Positions 11,023 through 22,289 of a stretch of 64,000 bases of DNA are shown in pieces. Origin of the DNA: Argyresthia goedartella (lineage: Eukaryota; Arthropoda; Insecta; Lepidoptera; Argyresthiidae); the NCBI GenBank assembly GCA_949825045.1, contig OX463813.1, positions 26,890,001-26,954,000 on the forward strand. The letters run 5' to 3'. A program made the translations under genes and the position numbers. The notes beneath the pieces are model-generated. The model was not told the DNA's origin. It ran no database searches and saw nothing but the letters and a program-made list of their open reading frames with translations. How positions within the stretch are numbered: the stretch's first letter is position 1; each line of letters starts with the position of its first letter.

Positions 11023-12114
11023 TTATTCAAAATGACTCCCGCGATTTTGAATACAGGCCTTTATTCTGCGCGGCCAGTCGTCTATCGCAGCACGAACGAG
11101 GTCCATGTCAATATCGGCGGCTGCCTTAATCAAGGATGCCTTTAGTGACTCCAAATCAGGATGAGGCTTTGAGCAGGCCTTTTCCTCCAAGTGTTGCCAT
11201 ATCTTGTAATCTAACGGACTCAAATCTGGACTGGAGTAGGGCCAGTCTTCGTGCCGGATGAAGTCGATTTCACGCGCCGCCAGCCAGTCTTGTGTGCTTT
11301 TCGCTCTATGAGCTGGCGCAGAATCTTGTTGGAATACCCAGTGCCTGTTATTAAACATGGTATGAGAAACAGGTTCCACAAGGTTCTTGAGGACTGTATT
11401 TTGATACACAACTGCGTTCGTTTTTACGCCTTTCTCACAAAAATGTACCTCAGTTAAGCCCCAATAAGAGACTCCCAACCAAACCATGAGCGAGGATGGA
11501 AAATGACCTCGTTGGACACGCGGAATACGGTTGCTCGCTTCGTCACTGCTGTGTGCGTACACCTTATCATTTTGTTTGTTGTAGCTCTCTTCCATGGTGA
11601 AAATTTTTTCATCCGAAAAAAGAATTTCCCGATGCTTTTTTCCCGCGTACCGCTTCAACAAAGCGCGGCATCTCTTCAGTCTCAGGTCCATTAAACGAGC
11701 GTCCAAACGATGTCCTGTTTTTCTTCGATATGCCCTAAGCCCTAAGTCTTTATTTAACACCCTTTTCACCGTGGTCCTGCTTAACCCCATCTGAAGGGCC
11801 AACAGTTTCTGCTTACGTATGGGATTTCTTTGAATTCGCGCCTTCACAGCTTTTATCACTGCTGGAGTCCTAACAGAGCAATGGCGAACACTTCTTGACC
11901 TGTCATCTACACTAGAGTCTTCATTGTATCGTTTTATGGTATGATAAACGAATCTTTTGGTTATATTCAAATTTTTCAGTAAGTCGAAAATCTGAATTGG
12001 CGCGTAACCGCAACGATGCAACGCAATAACTGCGACACGGTCTTCTTTAAGTGTCCACTTCATATTTAAAAATGAGGAAAATTCTAAAAAGTACACATTT
12101 TTATTTTCATGCAA
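11023..12114 (-). CDS. mariner-family transposase (DD37D type), intact
   Basis: This enzyme cuts and pastes the surrounding element. The first 120 or so residues hold two helix-turn-helix-like regions: WTLKEDRVAVIALHRCGYAP, and a second around MGLSRTTVKRVLNKDLGL. An arginine-rich linker DRSRSVRHCSVRTP occupies the place of the GRPR-like hook. The catalytic core follows with ILFSDEKIF (first D), FQQDSAPAHRA (second D) and YSSPDLSPLDYKIW (third D in LDY). The spacing from second to third D is 37 residues. The C-terminus ends with the typical DWPRRIKACIQNRGSHF. The open frame starts at 12114, but the Met at 12063 (MKWTLKEDR) fits family starts better, giving about 346 residues, a full-length size. 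No stop or frameshift is present. Confidence 0.92.
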   Translation of the reverse strand: MHENKNVYFLEFSSFLNMKWTLKEDRVAVIALHRCGYAPIQIFDLLKNLNITKRFVYHTIKRYNEDSSVDDRSRSVRHCSVRTPAVIKAVKARIQRNPIRKQKLLALQMGLSRTTVKRVLNKDLGLRAYRRKTGHRLDARLMDLRLKRCRALLKRYAGKKHREILFSDEKIFTMEESYNKQNDKVYAHSSDEASNRIPRVQRGHFPSSLMVWLGVSYWGLTEVHFCEKGVKTNAVVYQNTVLKNLVEPVSHTMFNNRHWVFQQDSAPAHRAKSTQDWLAAREIDFIRHEDWPYSSPDLSPLDYKIWQHLEEKACSKPHPDLESLKASLIKAAADIDMDLVRAAIDDWPRRIKACIQNRGSHFE

Positions 12115-12179
12115 AATTCAAAATTCGAATTCAATAAACTTTTTTGTGGCCAGCGTTCTAAATTCAAAAGTTTTTATTG

Positions 12180-12206
12180 TGTGACAGAACTTATGACCTG
12201 ACTGTG
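12180..12206. repeat. mariner right terminal inverted repeat
   Basis: 27 bp ending CTTATGACCTGACTGTG, followed by TA at 12207-12208. It matches the left end except for one base (C versus T at the third position). Confidence 0.92.
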
Positions 12207-12208
12207 TA

Positions 12209-13639
12209 CAGCATGGTATAAATAAGTCTGCTGTACTAACCGTACAAGGAAGCGTGACAAATAGGACAGCAGTTCGCTATTTCTGGAATTAAGAATAATG
12301 TTATTATAACCCGGCCGGGTAGTGGATTAGAGGCTGGGTTTTTTCTTTATTTGTGCACAGTTATGCTCGCCTTTAATTATCTTCATTTAACCTCCGTGCA
12401 AGGATAAGTCTATCGCCACAAAACCATCAATTACTCGTCTCGGTTTGGTGGAAGGAATTTATATTTATAGATAAGCTCGCCTTTACGCCATTGATCTACT
12501 ATTAACAGCGAATAGAGACGCTATCCCAATCAAAAAAAGTGTCGGAACTTAAACATTGATCTTCGAAAATCAAGAATACCAAATTCTAAATCTCATGAAT
12601 TCAAATAAATAAAAAAATTGATAATGTAAATTATTATAAACCATTTGATTGACATAAACGCATCATAACTCTACATACATAACATTCAAACAGAGTTACA
12701 TACAACACAGAGTATGACGAATGCTTGAGTGAAATGAACAGCTTGAGTGCATTAATACTGAATTAAACTCTGCATTCATATTATAATTCTCGCAGCGTAT
12801 AGTGCAATAATACCTAACAAAACATTAGCCTCCGCGGGGGGTCGAACCGAAACCGACCTTTTTAATAATAGTCCAAGTTTATCTTAAAAATAATACCGTA
12901 CCAAAGAACAATACACTCACTTCACATCAGACCTTTTCGGGTAGAAAACCCAGCCTTTTGTACTCGTATCAAAGCGCGCGTAGGTGTTGATTTATTTTTT
13001 AATTTCTTTTTTTAAGTGGCCATAGGAATTTGTTTGAACAGCCTATCAGTGAGAGTGTATACCGACTTACTTTCGTTTTATATACAGGCGCATTCATTGC
13101 TTCTGGCCCCAAACTAGGTATTTCGGTTAGGTTAAGTTAAAAGTTTTGATGTTTGATTTAATTTGAGAATTAAAACATAGCTGTTTATCAGAAAAAATAT
13201 AAGTCATCGCTTCAGAAAAGCACAAAACATTACAGCACATTCATTTTGAAAACGTTAACTACGAAAAATTTGTAAATGCTTAATTTAAAACTATGGTTTA
13301 TTAAAACTATTAGTTAGTATATATTGCCGCAGTCAAATTTAATTCTCTTTGTTTTGATAACCGTTCGAGAGTTTTGAAATTAGGGCTGTTTAGCCCGCAT
13401 ATTCAAGAGGATAAAATCCGCCATTTTGGTTCATTTTTGTATGTACCCAGTAATACTACGGCCATCAAGACGAATCTAATGACGTATCATTAATCAAGAT
13501 CGGTTGAGCCGCGTTGAGTAGTTACGAGGGAACACAGGAACAGACATACATCCATGTTGATGATGATGATGTGGTCCGATCGATTTCTGTCACGGCGACC
13601 GCATCAACTTTCCGTCTGTACACGGCATCGCATGTGGCA
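12209..13639. other. no supported gene; scattered repeat scraps
   Basis: It contains a short LINE-tail-like word GATAAGCTCGCCTTTACG near 12470 and a SINE family A scrap around 13084-13120 (TACAGGCGCATTCATTGCTT). Otherwise it is AT-rich non-coding DNA. Confidence 0.45.
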
Positions 13640-13920
13640 CTCTACTTGTATGTACATACATTTACATATATGTCACCGTAAGATTGTCAAAACCGTTAGT
13701 TTATTATGTTACTTTTTTTTCTCGTCAGTTTACAAACTATCGATAAATTGTAACGAACTGCCTACAATATGACGATTTAGTTTACAATAAAACCGTTAAA
13801 TTGTAAACAGGTTTAAACTCGATTTGCAAACGAAATACCAGGGCAAACGCTGCGGTAGCTTATGTGAAGACTAGAGGGGGCGAGCGCAGCGAACTTTATG
13901 TTCGGTTGACATGTAAGAAC
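13640..13920 (-). repeat. dispersed foldback-like repeat, copy 1
   Basis: Words around GTCACCGTAAGATTGTCAAA, the repeated ACCGTTAGTTTA, and a conserved block from CCAGGGCAAACGCTGCGG to CTAGAGGGGGCGAGCGC recur at 41778-42120. There the inner block is reverse-complemented while the outer GTCACCGTAAGAT word keeps its direction. ACCGTTA words at both flanks suggest inverted ends that allow the interior to flip or be captured in either direction. Confidence 0.5.
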
Positions 13921-13990
13921 AAAATAAACGTAAATTCTAAACCCTGTAAACATATTCATACAAGTCAATCACATAACCCTCCTCTTTTTC

Positions 13991-15176
13991 GCTTCGCTGC
14001 AGTCGGGTAAAATCTGCAAGTTCGCTGTCGTTAAGGTTGTGATCGCTACATCACATTAGACTTCGTGAAAAATTTACATATAAAATTCGTATCCAAAGAA
14101 ACCAAAGAATGTAATGTCCTCTTTCATCTTTGTCGTGACGTCAGTCAAGAGGACAGGATAAAAGGCCCTTTGAAATTAAATAGACGCGACTTGACATGAG
14201 CGCGCTTGAGATACGCCGCCTTGGTAATACGCCGGTTTAGATTAAACGAATGTTTCGGGTTGCTGATTGGCCCAAATTGGAGGAACTGAGTTCCATTTGA
14301 GGTGTCAGTGGTACTACACGACCAACACAACTAGGCGCATGGCAGGACTGCGGTTTCGGCGCAAATGCTTGTGCTACTAGGGCGAGCTAAGTTGGCACCT
14401 GGCTCGAATGACGTTTGTGCAAAGTACAGTGTGTACAGTACGTTTTTACATATTGCTAAATTGATTTGTTAATTAATATCAGGTTACTCACACACTTAGA
14501 GCAGACAACGCAAGCACGGATAAATGACAGCGGGCAAGCCCATCGCTGCAGCTATTAGATTAAAATAACTAATCAGACATTTACCTACGCTGACTCGGCC
14601 AGAAACCGTTACGATACCTTCAAAGTAACCTTTGATGAAACAAAATGGCCGATCTGTGATAAAATAATATGATAAAAACTTACCCAAAGGCAAATAAATA
14701 CTCAAGATCACACAAAACCACTGAAAAGAGCTTTGGCAAAACAAAAAAAAAAACAATAAATTCATAGGTCTCAAAAAATTATATGTTATTAACAAAGAGC
14801 TAATCTAGTTTAAATACTATGTCGTTACACGATTGGATTAATTTGGCTCGATCGTAAAAAATCCTGAACATAGTCTATATTTAAAAGGAGATTCATTAAT
14901 TTCAATATAAAATTACTGATTTTTCTCATAATTTTTGTACCTAAATTTTCCTTTTTTTCGAGCTCCGTATTAATCCTTAAATTTTATCGATTAGCTTATT
15001 TACGTTTTTTCAGTAAATTCGAAAAAACACCTAATTTTAAAAGTATCCGGGCGGCCCGACGCTATTCCGCGCCGCCCGCTACCCCGCCAGTTCCGCTACC
15101 CCGCCTGAAGACGACGGGCGAATGCGGCGCCCCTCAACAGCCAGAACTGGGCCTTAATTCATCGAAAAGGGGCTAA
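13991..15176. other. no supported gene
   Basis: AT-rich non-coding sequence. A block near 14497-14560 (GCCCATCGCTGCAGCTATTA) resembles part of SINE family B. The 99-codon minus open frame at 14496-14795 is hydrophobic but featureless. Confidence 0.4.
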
Positions 15177-15240
15177 GTGCGTGCGTGCGAGCGTGCGTGC
15201 GTGCAAGCGTGCGTGCGTGCGAGCGTGCGTACGTGCGTGC
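15177..15240. repeat. (GTGC)n microsatellite with interruptions
   Basis: Sixteen GTGC-like tetramers with occasional GAGC, AAGC and TACG variants. It is alternating purine-pyrimidine, so it has Z-DNA potential. Confidence 0.9.
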
Positions 15241-15954
15241 AGGATTGACAACTCCTAAAATATTCCCCCCTAACGAAAGTCGAAATGCCCAAAATCCTTA
15301 GACTTAGAATCAAAGAACACAAAGCAGAGCCTCAATATATGTAACCCTTAGGGTACAGAAACCTAAACCTTACCAAAATATAGCAAGGGCTTTCGAAGTC
15401 CCGTTTCTTTCGTGTTTTATTCCCTTGTAACTAGTTGTAACTCAACTTTGTGCCTGCTGGCGAGGTTTTAGTTCGACAACTTGTGCCCTGTCTCTCGCGG
15501 CGAGGCCGAGCCGATGGACGTTCGTAATCCTGAGAAAGGAAAGAAATAAATCCTAGTTTATTTCTCGCTAAGATAAGCGCGATCCGCTCGGAGTAATGTA
15601 CAGTGAGAAATTGAATCGACTCGGCCGGGTTCTATACTAATTTAGTATGTCGCCGGCCCAGCTTTATTCGTTTCTTATGGTACTGAAAAGTGTGAGAAGT
15701 CATATTTTTTGTTTATTGGGACCGAAATAAAAAAACATTGCGTACTTGCGTATCATGGTTTACATTTGGTCATAAATATCTAATTTAAGTTACACATGAT
15801 ATAACCTTACATATATACCCTATGCAAATAATTTAGTTTCACATCTTTATTATTAGTTATTTATTAACATATTTACATGGGGATAGTTAATTGAATAATT
15901 ATTTCCTATAAAATTTTTGGTTATATATTTTATTTTACCTTATTGTTAGTTGCT

Positions 15955-16440
15955 AGGGTGCCGTATCCGAAGGATGCCAAACAGGACCCAATTACTAAGC
16001 CTACGCTGTCCGTACGTCCGTCCGTCCGGGAAAGTTGAAATTTTCACAGAATCTGTGTTTGCGTTCCCGCTACAGCAACAAATAATAAATTACTAGAGAT
16101 TTTATCAATTAAAGGGGTCCCCATTCAAGAGAAGTGTTTCAACACCCCCGTGATATAACAAACTATATCATGATTCAAATATGATCGCAGATTTCGCGGC
16201 TAATCACTCGGTTGTAGTGGCGTAAGAAATCGGCTGCGCAATCGTTAAGTTCTAAGGATACTTAATATTATTTTTTCTTTGTTTTATAATTATTAGTGCT
16301 TAAGTTTTCTTGTCTGATGGTACCTTTCGTGTTCGAGTCCGACCGATCCTTGGCCGATTTTTTGTCCTTAAGTTTTCTTGTACAATGTTACGGAACCCTT
16401 CGTGTGCGAGGCCGACACGCACTTGACCGATATTTTATTT
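15955..16440 (+). repeat. longer copy of interspersed repeat with CACTTGACCGA end
   Basis: It shares with 7205-7460 the 5' words GGATGCCAAACAGGACCC and ACTAAGCCTACGCTGT, CCGTCCGTCC, and the 3' word GACACGCACTTGACCGA. It has a partial internal 3' duplication: TTAAGTTTTCTTGTCTGATGG near 16300 and a related TTAAGTTTTCTTGTACAATG near 16370. It is non-coding. Confidence 0.55.
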
Positions 16441-16519
16441 AAAGCCACTCCTTCAGTAACTCATTGGGTCTGATGAGCTCATATATCCCCAGAGCTGCGG
16501 CAATGGGCTGGGCCCCTGT

Positions 16520-16624
16520 TATTCAAGACCTGTTTTTTTTCTTATTCCCCAGCCGGGCTTCGAACCCGGGACCTCTCGCGTGGGGTTACAGCCTCGAACC
16601 GCAACGCCATGCCCCACAGAGGAC
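16520..16624 (-). mobile_element. SINE family A, tRNA-like head fragment
   Basis: Reversed B box (CCGGGCTTCGAACCCGGGAC region, giving GGTTCGAAGCC on the minus strand) and the head ending in GCCCCACAGAGGAC match the other family A copies. The body is poorly preserved. Confidence 0.65.
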
Positions 16625-16679
16625 TATGTTCACAGTTCGTTAGACGAAAAACAGGTTCTAAACAAGGAATTTTAGACTG

Positions 16680-16890
16680 CTGCAATACGGTATTTGACTG
16701 CTAGTCAAAATAGATACTTTTTAGGAACTGTCAAAACGGTAACTTTCTTCACGAGTTCTATGAAATACTCTTTTTAACACAAAATTGAGTCTGCTGGAAA
16801 TAAACTTTTCTGATATCGTCAAACGTTTTTGTTGAAATAGGTTCAGCTTCAGACACGTTTCTAGATTTACCTTTTCAAATACCGTATCGT
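16680..16890. repeat. small MITE-like element with inverted ACGGTATTTGA ends
   Basis: The segment starts CAATACGGTATTTGAC and ends TTCAAATACCGTATCG, forming inverted termini about 190 bp apart. Related interior text occurs at 53567-53650 (TGCTAGTCAAAATAGATAC, AACTGTCAAAACGGTA) and at 59005-59240, where parts are in the reverse order. It is a non-coding dispersed family. Confidence 0.5.
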
Positions 16891-17102
16891 TTTGTAAAGC
16901 ATTTCTGTGAAAGCTTTCCAGCTGTGTTACATACAAAACAAAGCTCGGTGCGCTTACAATAAGTTTTCGTTGCACACGAATAAGTTTCTGCGTTGTTTAG
17001 TCTGGTGCAATAGCTTCGTTGTTTCTTTGGGACACAATTATTATCTATTTAAATGAGTATTAAACCTAAATGCTAAAAAAATATATCTTTTGAGTCCCTT
17101 TG

Positions 17103-17288
17103 TGAACATAGCAGTGTAACCTGAATAACGAAAAGCTAAGTATAATTAATGTAATCTTTTACTTCTTGGATAGTAGATTAGGTATAAATGAAATATGAAC
17201 ATAGCAGTGTAACCTGAATAACGAAAAGCTAAGTATAATTAATGTAATCTATTACTTCTTGGATAGTAGATTAGGTATAATTGAAATA
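17103..17288. repeat. exact-period tandem duplication, 2 x 93 bp
   Basis: Units 17103-17195 and 17196-17288 start TGAACATAGCAGTGTAACC and differ at only a few positions (for example TCTTTTAC versus TCTATTAC). It lies just upstream of a truncated LINE and could be part of that insertion's 5' junction. Confidence 0.9.
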
Positions 17289-17830
17289 TGAAACGTTTTG
17301 AGTTTCTTTTCCCCAGGGATAGTAATCGGAGATCCCACACGGTGTCTCTGCTGTTAACTCCTCGGCATAACACTGCCGCCTACAAACACTCTTTTAGGTT
17401 AAGGGCAATCCGACTGTGGAACGCACTTCCCTGCACTATTAGGGATAGTCCCTCAATTTTCACTTTTAAGAAAAGATTGAAAGCGTATTTCCTTTCTCTT
17501 CCGTAATCGGTATCATATTTATGTAAGTATATGATATTTTGTAGTTTATATATGTGCATGCTATCTAGTGTATTTAATAGTTGAGATATATATATTTTTA
17601 TTAGGTATATTTTATTTATATTTTAAAAGTAATTTTCGTACGTATGTATACAGTTTTATTGCGCACTAGGACTGTCCTTTTTCATAAACACTCCTGTCTT
17701 GCCTAGGTTTGCTGGAAGAAATCTCTTTTAGAGATAAGCTCGCCTTTGCCTATAAAATTTATTGTAACTGTCTGTTTATCTATGTTTTCTGTGCAATAAA
17801 GAATATGAATATGAATATGAAATATGAATC
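17289..17830 (+). pseudogene. LINE 3' end: C-terminal RT tail and 3' UTR with (GAATAT)n tail
   Basis: The open frame 17288-17506 codes RRSHTVSLLLTPRHNTAAYK and later RLWNALPCTIRDSPSIFTFK. This is the conserved C-terminal tail of CR1/jockey-type non-LTR reverse transcriptases, where arthropod copies read IWNALP. The 3' UTR (ATTGCGCACTAGGACTGTCC, GAGATAAGCTCGCCTTTGCC, TGTGCAATAAAGAATATG) recurs at 39725-39890. The copy ends in a GAATAT hexamer repeat near 17800-17830. All catalytic domains are missing, so it is dead. Confidence 0.8.
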
Positions 17831-18315
17831 GCTCAGTACGTTTTATACTAAAGGGTTCCGTAACCAAAGGAGGAAAATTTACATAAAATTACTTTTGAAA
17901 TGTTTGTTCAGACAGACAGAACCCTAATCGCGCGATTCCGACTCTTACTTAGCTGAGTTTTTATTAAGACAAAAAGATGGGACTCGTCGCACGAGACAAA
18001 AGACTTTCTTAAGAAAATTTAATAAATTACTCGAATAAATTACTTTAGTACGAACGCGAAATGTCGTGACCAGGTGCTTGCTTTTTGCAGCTAATTAATA
18101 CGAAATACTTTATTATATATTGCTTATAAACTTTAGATAAACTGTAGACTTATAAATAAACGGTGGCAAAAACATAAATTTGTCATCAAATTAATCAAAA
18201 CGGTCACTAAACATGTTTTTACCAAACAATTTTTTTATTTATTTTTTCTTATCTATTTTGTTTTATTAGACAACATTTATTATATATTATAAACTAAAAC
18301 TAAACTATAACTACA

Positions 18316-20805
18316 CTAAACTAAATTAAAAATTTCCCTGAGTTCGCTGCCGGGCGGGAGGGTGCCCAAGACGCTGGCACCGTTACCTCGCTGTATCGCA
18401 ATACTGATGCGTTGAGCGAGGTAGGCGCCAGCTCTGCGGTCCCCTGATGCTTCGACGAGCCTCTTAGAGATGTCTTTGAGGACTCTTCGAGCGTCAGGGC
18501 CCCACGGCCCAAGGGTCTCAAAGCCGAACGGCATAAACAAATAGTCGTCGCCGAGTGCGGCGTATTTGCGGCTTTTGAGACACTCTGCTGCTGCCGCCGC
18601 AGGTTGTGGCTGAGGTTGCCGAAAGGTGACACGGTGCCAGCGTATCTACGCAGGTCTCGTCCCATACTAGCGACCTCCCGCTATGCCAGGGAATGAGCGT
18701 CATTCCGTCCGGCCTCCTGCCATCGTCGCGTGCCAGCCCATTGGGTTCAAGTATTGCTGGCACGCCACAGCTGGCAAGGGCCCGACGGATGACGTCATTA
18801 AGATTGGCATGACGGGACCACCGACCGGCGCTGCGTTGGCAGGAGAGGCCGTGGTGACCTAGTTGGTCCTAGGGTGGACCACCGCAGCGGTACCGATGGA
18901 TTTCGTTTGTCTTTACGCCGAGTCGCAGGCAAACGGCGAGGGTAAGGGTGGTACGGTCAAGCAGGGTGCCAATGTGCTTTGATGGGATTGCGCGCAGCCA
19001 GTGTCCTAACTTCTTCTCCCTGGTAGCTAGGAGACGAGCGCGCACTGCTGGACCACTAGCCGTTTTTACCAGATCTTCGCGGGTTTTAATGCATAGCGGC
19101 TCGTCCCATAGCCGTTGAGAGTTTAAATTTGTTGGAAAATTTTGCCCCGCCAGGCTTGCGTCCAGGCATTCCTGGCCTCGGCCATACACGTGACCTCCAC
19201 ATCACCGAGTGATGGGTTTATGATTTTACCATAGAGATCACGTGTGCTATGGGCTGAAGACAGGAAGGCCGGGAGCGCCACATCTGAGATTTTCCGGATG
19301 CCCAAGCCACCGTGTCTTATTGGAAGGGCGGATTGGGTGCAGCTTCGTTCATCGAGATTAATGATTAAAATTTTGGTTAATGTACTTTTGGTAATATCGT
19401 CTAAAAGGTTGAGAATGGGAGGGTATTTCCAAAGAGGAGAGCATCGAAGGAGGTAGGTGAATTTGGGTACAAAAAGGCAAAACCGTATGATAGACAGGGT
19501 CATGTGGGGATTTAGGTCAGTCAGTTTGATAGAATTTTGATTGAATTTAAAGATTTGTTCATCCACGAAGCTGGGGATCCCGTCCTCTAGAACGGGGGCC
19601 TCTAGGAGGCGAAGTGAGTCTTTGTCTAGAATTTTAATGTCAGTCTTTTCCGGGAGGGTAATATTATCAGATATGAACAATTCGCATTTCGAGAAATTGG
19701 CCTATTTTTTTTAAATTCTGATGTTAGGTGTTCTAAATCTTGTAATACGTCTTCGACTTTGCCTCCTATGGTCCCGTCGTCTAGGTACCAAATGTTGAAT
19801 TTGGAATTTAGGCTGGTAATGATCGGATGGATAGCCAAACTGAATATTGCCGGTCCGAGTGGGTCGCCCTGCTGACAGCCGACGGCAGAATTTATAAGAT
19901 GGTCCCTGAAGATTAATTTAGAATGTTTACTGTAACATTTCCACATGTAATTGTAGATAGATGGTGTGTGCTCTTTAATTTTGGATAGCAGGGCGCCTCT
20001 GTCTACCGAATTGAAGGCGTTTTTCACGTCTACCTTCAGCAGCACGCCACCTCCTCCGTTAGCTAGGAAGATGCGAGTCGCGTGCACAGCGGCCTCGCAG
20101 CCTCCCCTGCTACCGAAACCCAGCTGTACCGGTTGTAAGGTAGTGCAAAGATCTGGTAGGCTATTCCTACAGCAGATCTTTGACACTATGCGGCGGATGG
20201 TATTGCCTACAGCGATGGTCTGATACCCCCGTCCTTCTTTATGAGCGCACACAGATTAGCTCCGTAGAGCACGTCTGTTATGCCCTCGTGCACCTTTCCA
20301 GACAACATGAGGCTCGCCAGTTCAGCGATATCCGCCAGGAGAGTCTGCCCGACGTCCCCGACGGCTCCACAGATCAGGTCTTTGTAGTATTATTAGCCTG
20401 GGGAGTACGTTCAGAAGGGTTGGGGGGATCAGGGAGGTGCAGTGTTGGTGAATGTGCTGGTTGCTTTGACTCCAGCGCGTGCAGAGTGTCCGGGTAGTCA
20501 GGGGCGACAGCATCGCTCGAGAAAAGAAGTTGAGCAGCTCCCTTTAAATCCCCGTCACTTATTTTATTCTCTATAATTTTCGTCATGTTAAATTTGGATC
20601 GAGATCTATTGTTGAGAATTTGGCCCAAAAAGGTTGGTGATTGGTTCTTGCAGTTGTTTTTAATTGATTGTGTAAGGGATCTGCTCTTGCTTCCATCCTT
20701 ATCTACGTGCAAAGTCCGGTATGTGAAAGTAGGCAGCTGTTCCCAACTGGGGCCATCATTGTTTAAGATGACCTGTCGTATGGAAAGGGACAGAGAGGTC
20801 GCCAC
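18316..20805 (-). pseudogene. R2-like LINE with restriction-like endonuclease (frameshifted)
   Basis: Six overlapping minus-strand frames join into one decayed protein. The N-terminal part (20805-20374) includes ENKISDGDLKGAAQLLFSSD. The RT part (about 20252-19626) has QLGFGSRGGCEAAVHATRIF, LLKVDVKNAFNSVDRGAL, GCQQGDPLGPAIFSLAIHP and the active-site motif WYLDDGTIGG (YLDD). The thumb region continues to about 18870 with ARLLATREKKLGHWLRAIPS. A C-terminal cysteine-histidine segment (RYRCGG, then HHGLSC) precedes [10 protein letters not shown] and [10 protein letters not shown], the PD-(D/E)XK nuclease motifs. C-terminal nucleases of this type define R2/NeSL-like LINEs, in contrast to the apurinic endonuclease of jockey and RTE elements. 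At least five frameshifts or stops make it inactive. The exact clade is not certain. Confidence 0.8.
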
Positions 20806-21904
20806 TCATGTCCTCGCAAACTATTGTGCATCCTTATGTTCGTCCATTAGTGTGATCACTTATTTAATTCAAAATGATAGTAGGTCTGTCATCAAAATAA
20901 TAGAGCTGTCTCCTGATTGGTGATCGATAAAATCATACACCTACCACTTAAGGTGATATATCGACAAATACTAAACTTTATGAAGTTTATTCTCTGCTGA
21001 TCAAAAGAAGTCCTAAGTTAAATAAATTAGTATAATAACTTTGGAATCTTCTCTAGATTTTGTTTTATCAGAAATGCGATTGGAGGAACTTCGCTCGATA
21101 TAAATAATTATTGAAATGAGGTCTAAATTTACAAATTTTTATTTCCAGTCAAATCAAAATAGCACATAGACTTCAAAAATATTTATTTAAATGCGTTTTG
21201 ACAATACCTAATTTACCTGTTAAGGAAATTTTGGTAGCTATGAATTTAAAAACGACAGTGCGATAGTGTTTTGGTGCGGGTGGTGTGCCGTAACACGCTA
21301 TGCAGAAACCCGCAATGGCGTCTCGCCCAGGCTTAACGAAAATCCTACCCTATAGTTCAAATTTTGTGACGTATCCACGCCACAGGGTATCCTAGGGACG
21401 AGAGACAGAGGCGATGATGACCGTAAATTTTTGAAACCACTGAACCGATTTAGATTTCAAATAGTTAGGAACCATCGCAGTGAACCCATACCAAAAATGC
21501 GCAATTAAATCAGTCCATCGGTTTGAGAACTATGGTCGCACAGACAGACGTTCGTCTGGGTTCAAACTTATAAAATCCTTCTTTTCGAAAATACCAACTA
21601 CAATTCCTAGTTTAACAAACTAGCATTTAAATTTAATTCAGCGGACGAAACACTAAGTCCCAATTACTTATTGTCCTCACAGGCTTGTTAAATAAGTCGA
21701 ATTATTTTTCAACTCGGGACTTATCTCCAGAACTCCAGCGTCGCCTACTGAATTTTGGGTCGAAGCCAGCAAAATAATTTTGCAGTAACATTTTTCGAGC
21801 AAATAGTTGGGTACCTACTAATTAAGCATCTGTAGTCTGTAAATATCGTCTGAAATATTTAAAATAAAGTGTATTTTTCATGAGATTGCTGGCAAAGCAA
21901 AATA
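20806..21904. other. no supported gene; repeat-like scraps
   Basis: A block at about 21390-21600 (CCACTGAACCGATTTAGATT, TGCGCAATTAAATCAGTCC) reads like a dispersed lepidopteran repeat. Otherwise it is AT-rich non-coding DNA. Confidence 0.4.
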
Positions 21905-21990
21905 AACACACGGTCACATCTTTTCCCATATGGGATGGCAGAGGCAGAGCTGTACCCACGATGAAGCAGTTATTCAATATTCTGTTTTAG
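21905..21990 (-). mobile_element. SINE family B fragment
   Basis: Ordered words GTCACATCTTTTCCCATATG, GGCAGAGGCAGAGCTGTACC and TTATTCAATATTCTG align with 43028-43105 and 55919-56010. The family's tRNA-like head, seen at 56070-56160, is absent here. Confidence 0.55.
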
Positions 21991-22289
21991 ATGTCTGTTA
22001 CTAAATTTGATAACGTGACAGTAATATGACAGTATTTGAGTTGTTTTACGTACATTATCTAAGGCCGCTTGCAGCAGACTTGACAGCCGCTTAGTGGAGC
22101 TTAACCGCAATATAAATACAACGTGGCCATGTTGAGTGGGACCCTGTCTGACAGGCAATGCCCTCACCCTGCTTGAATAAGTAACTTGGCCGCGTTGTAT
22201 ATATATTGCGTTTAAACTCCATTTAGCGGCTGTCAAAAACCTGCTTGCAAGACGGCCTTAATATTTTCTCTCCCTCAATTATAACTTCT

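Larger units (their letters stand above)
10898..12206 (-). mobile_element. complete mariner-type (DD37D) DNA transposon, 1309 bp
   Basis: The element is bounded by 27-bp terminal inverted repeats (10898-10924 and 12180-12206) that differ at one position and begin CAYAGTCAGGTCATAAG. Each side is flanked by TA (10896-10897 and 12207-12208), the target duplication expected for Tc1/mariner. One intact transposase gene fills the interior. The catalytic spacing, with 37 residues between the second and third aspartates, points to the maT/DD37D branch of the superfamily. With an open reading frame and almost identical ends, the copy looks young and possibly still mobile. Confidence 0.93.

Noticed and set aside
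15177..15240. Possible CpG island or regulatory array
   Set aside because: It is a simple GTGC microsatellite.
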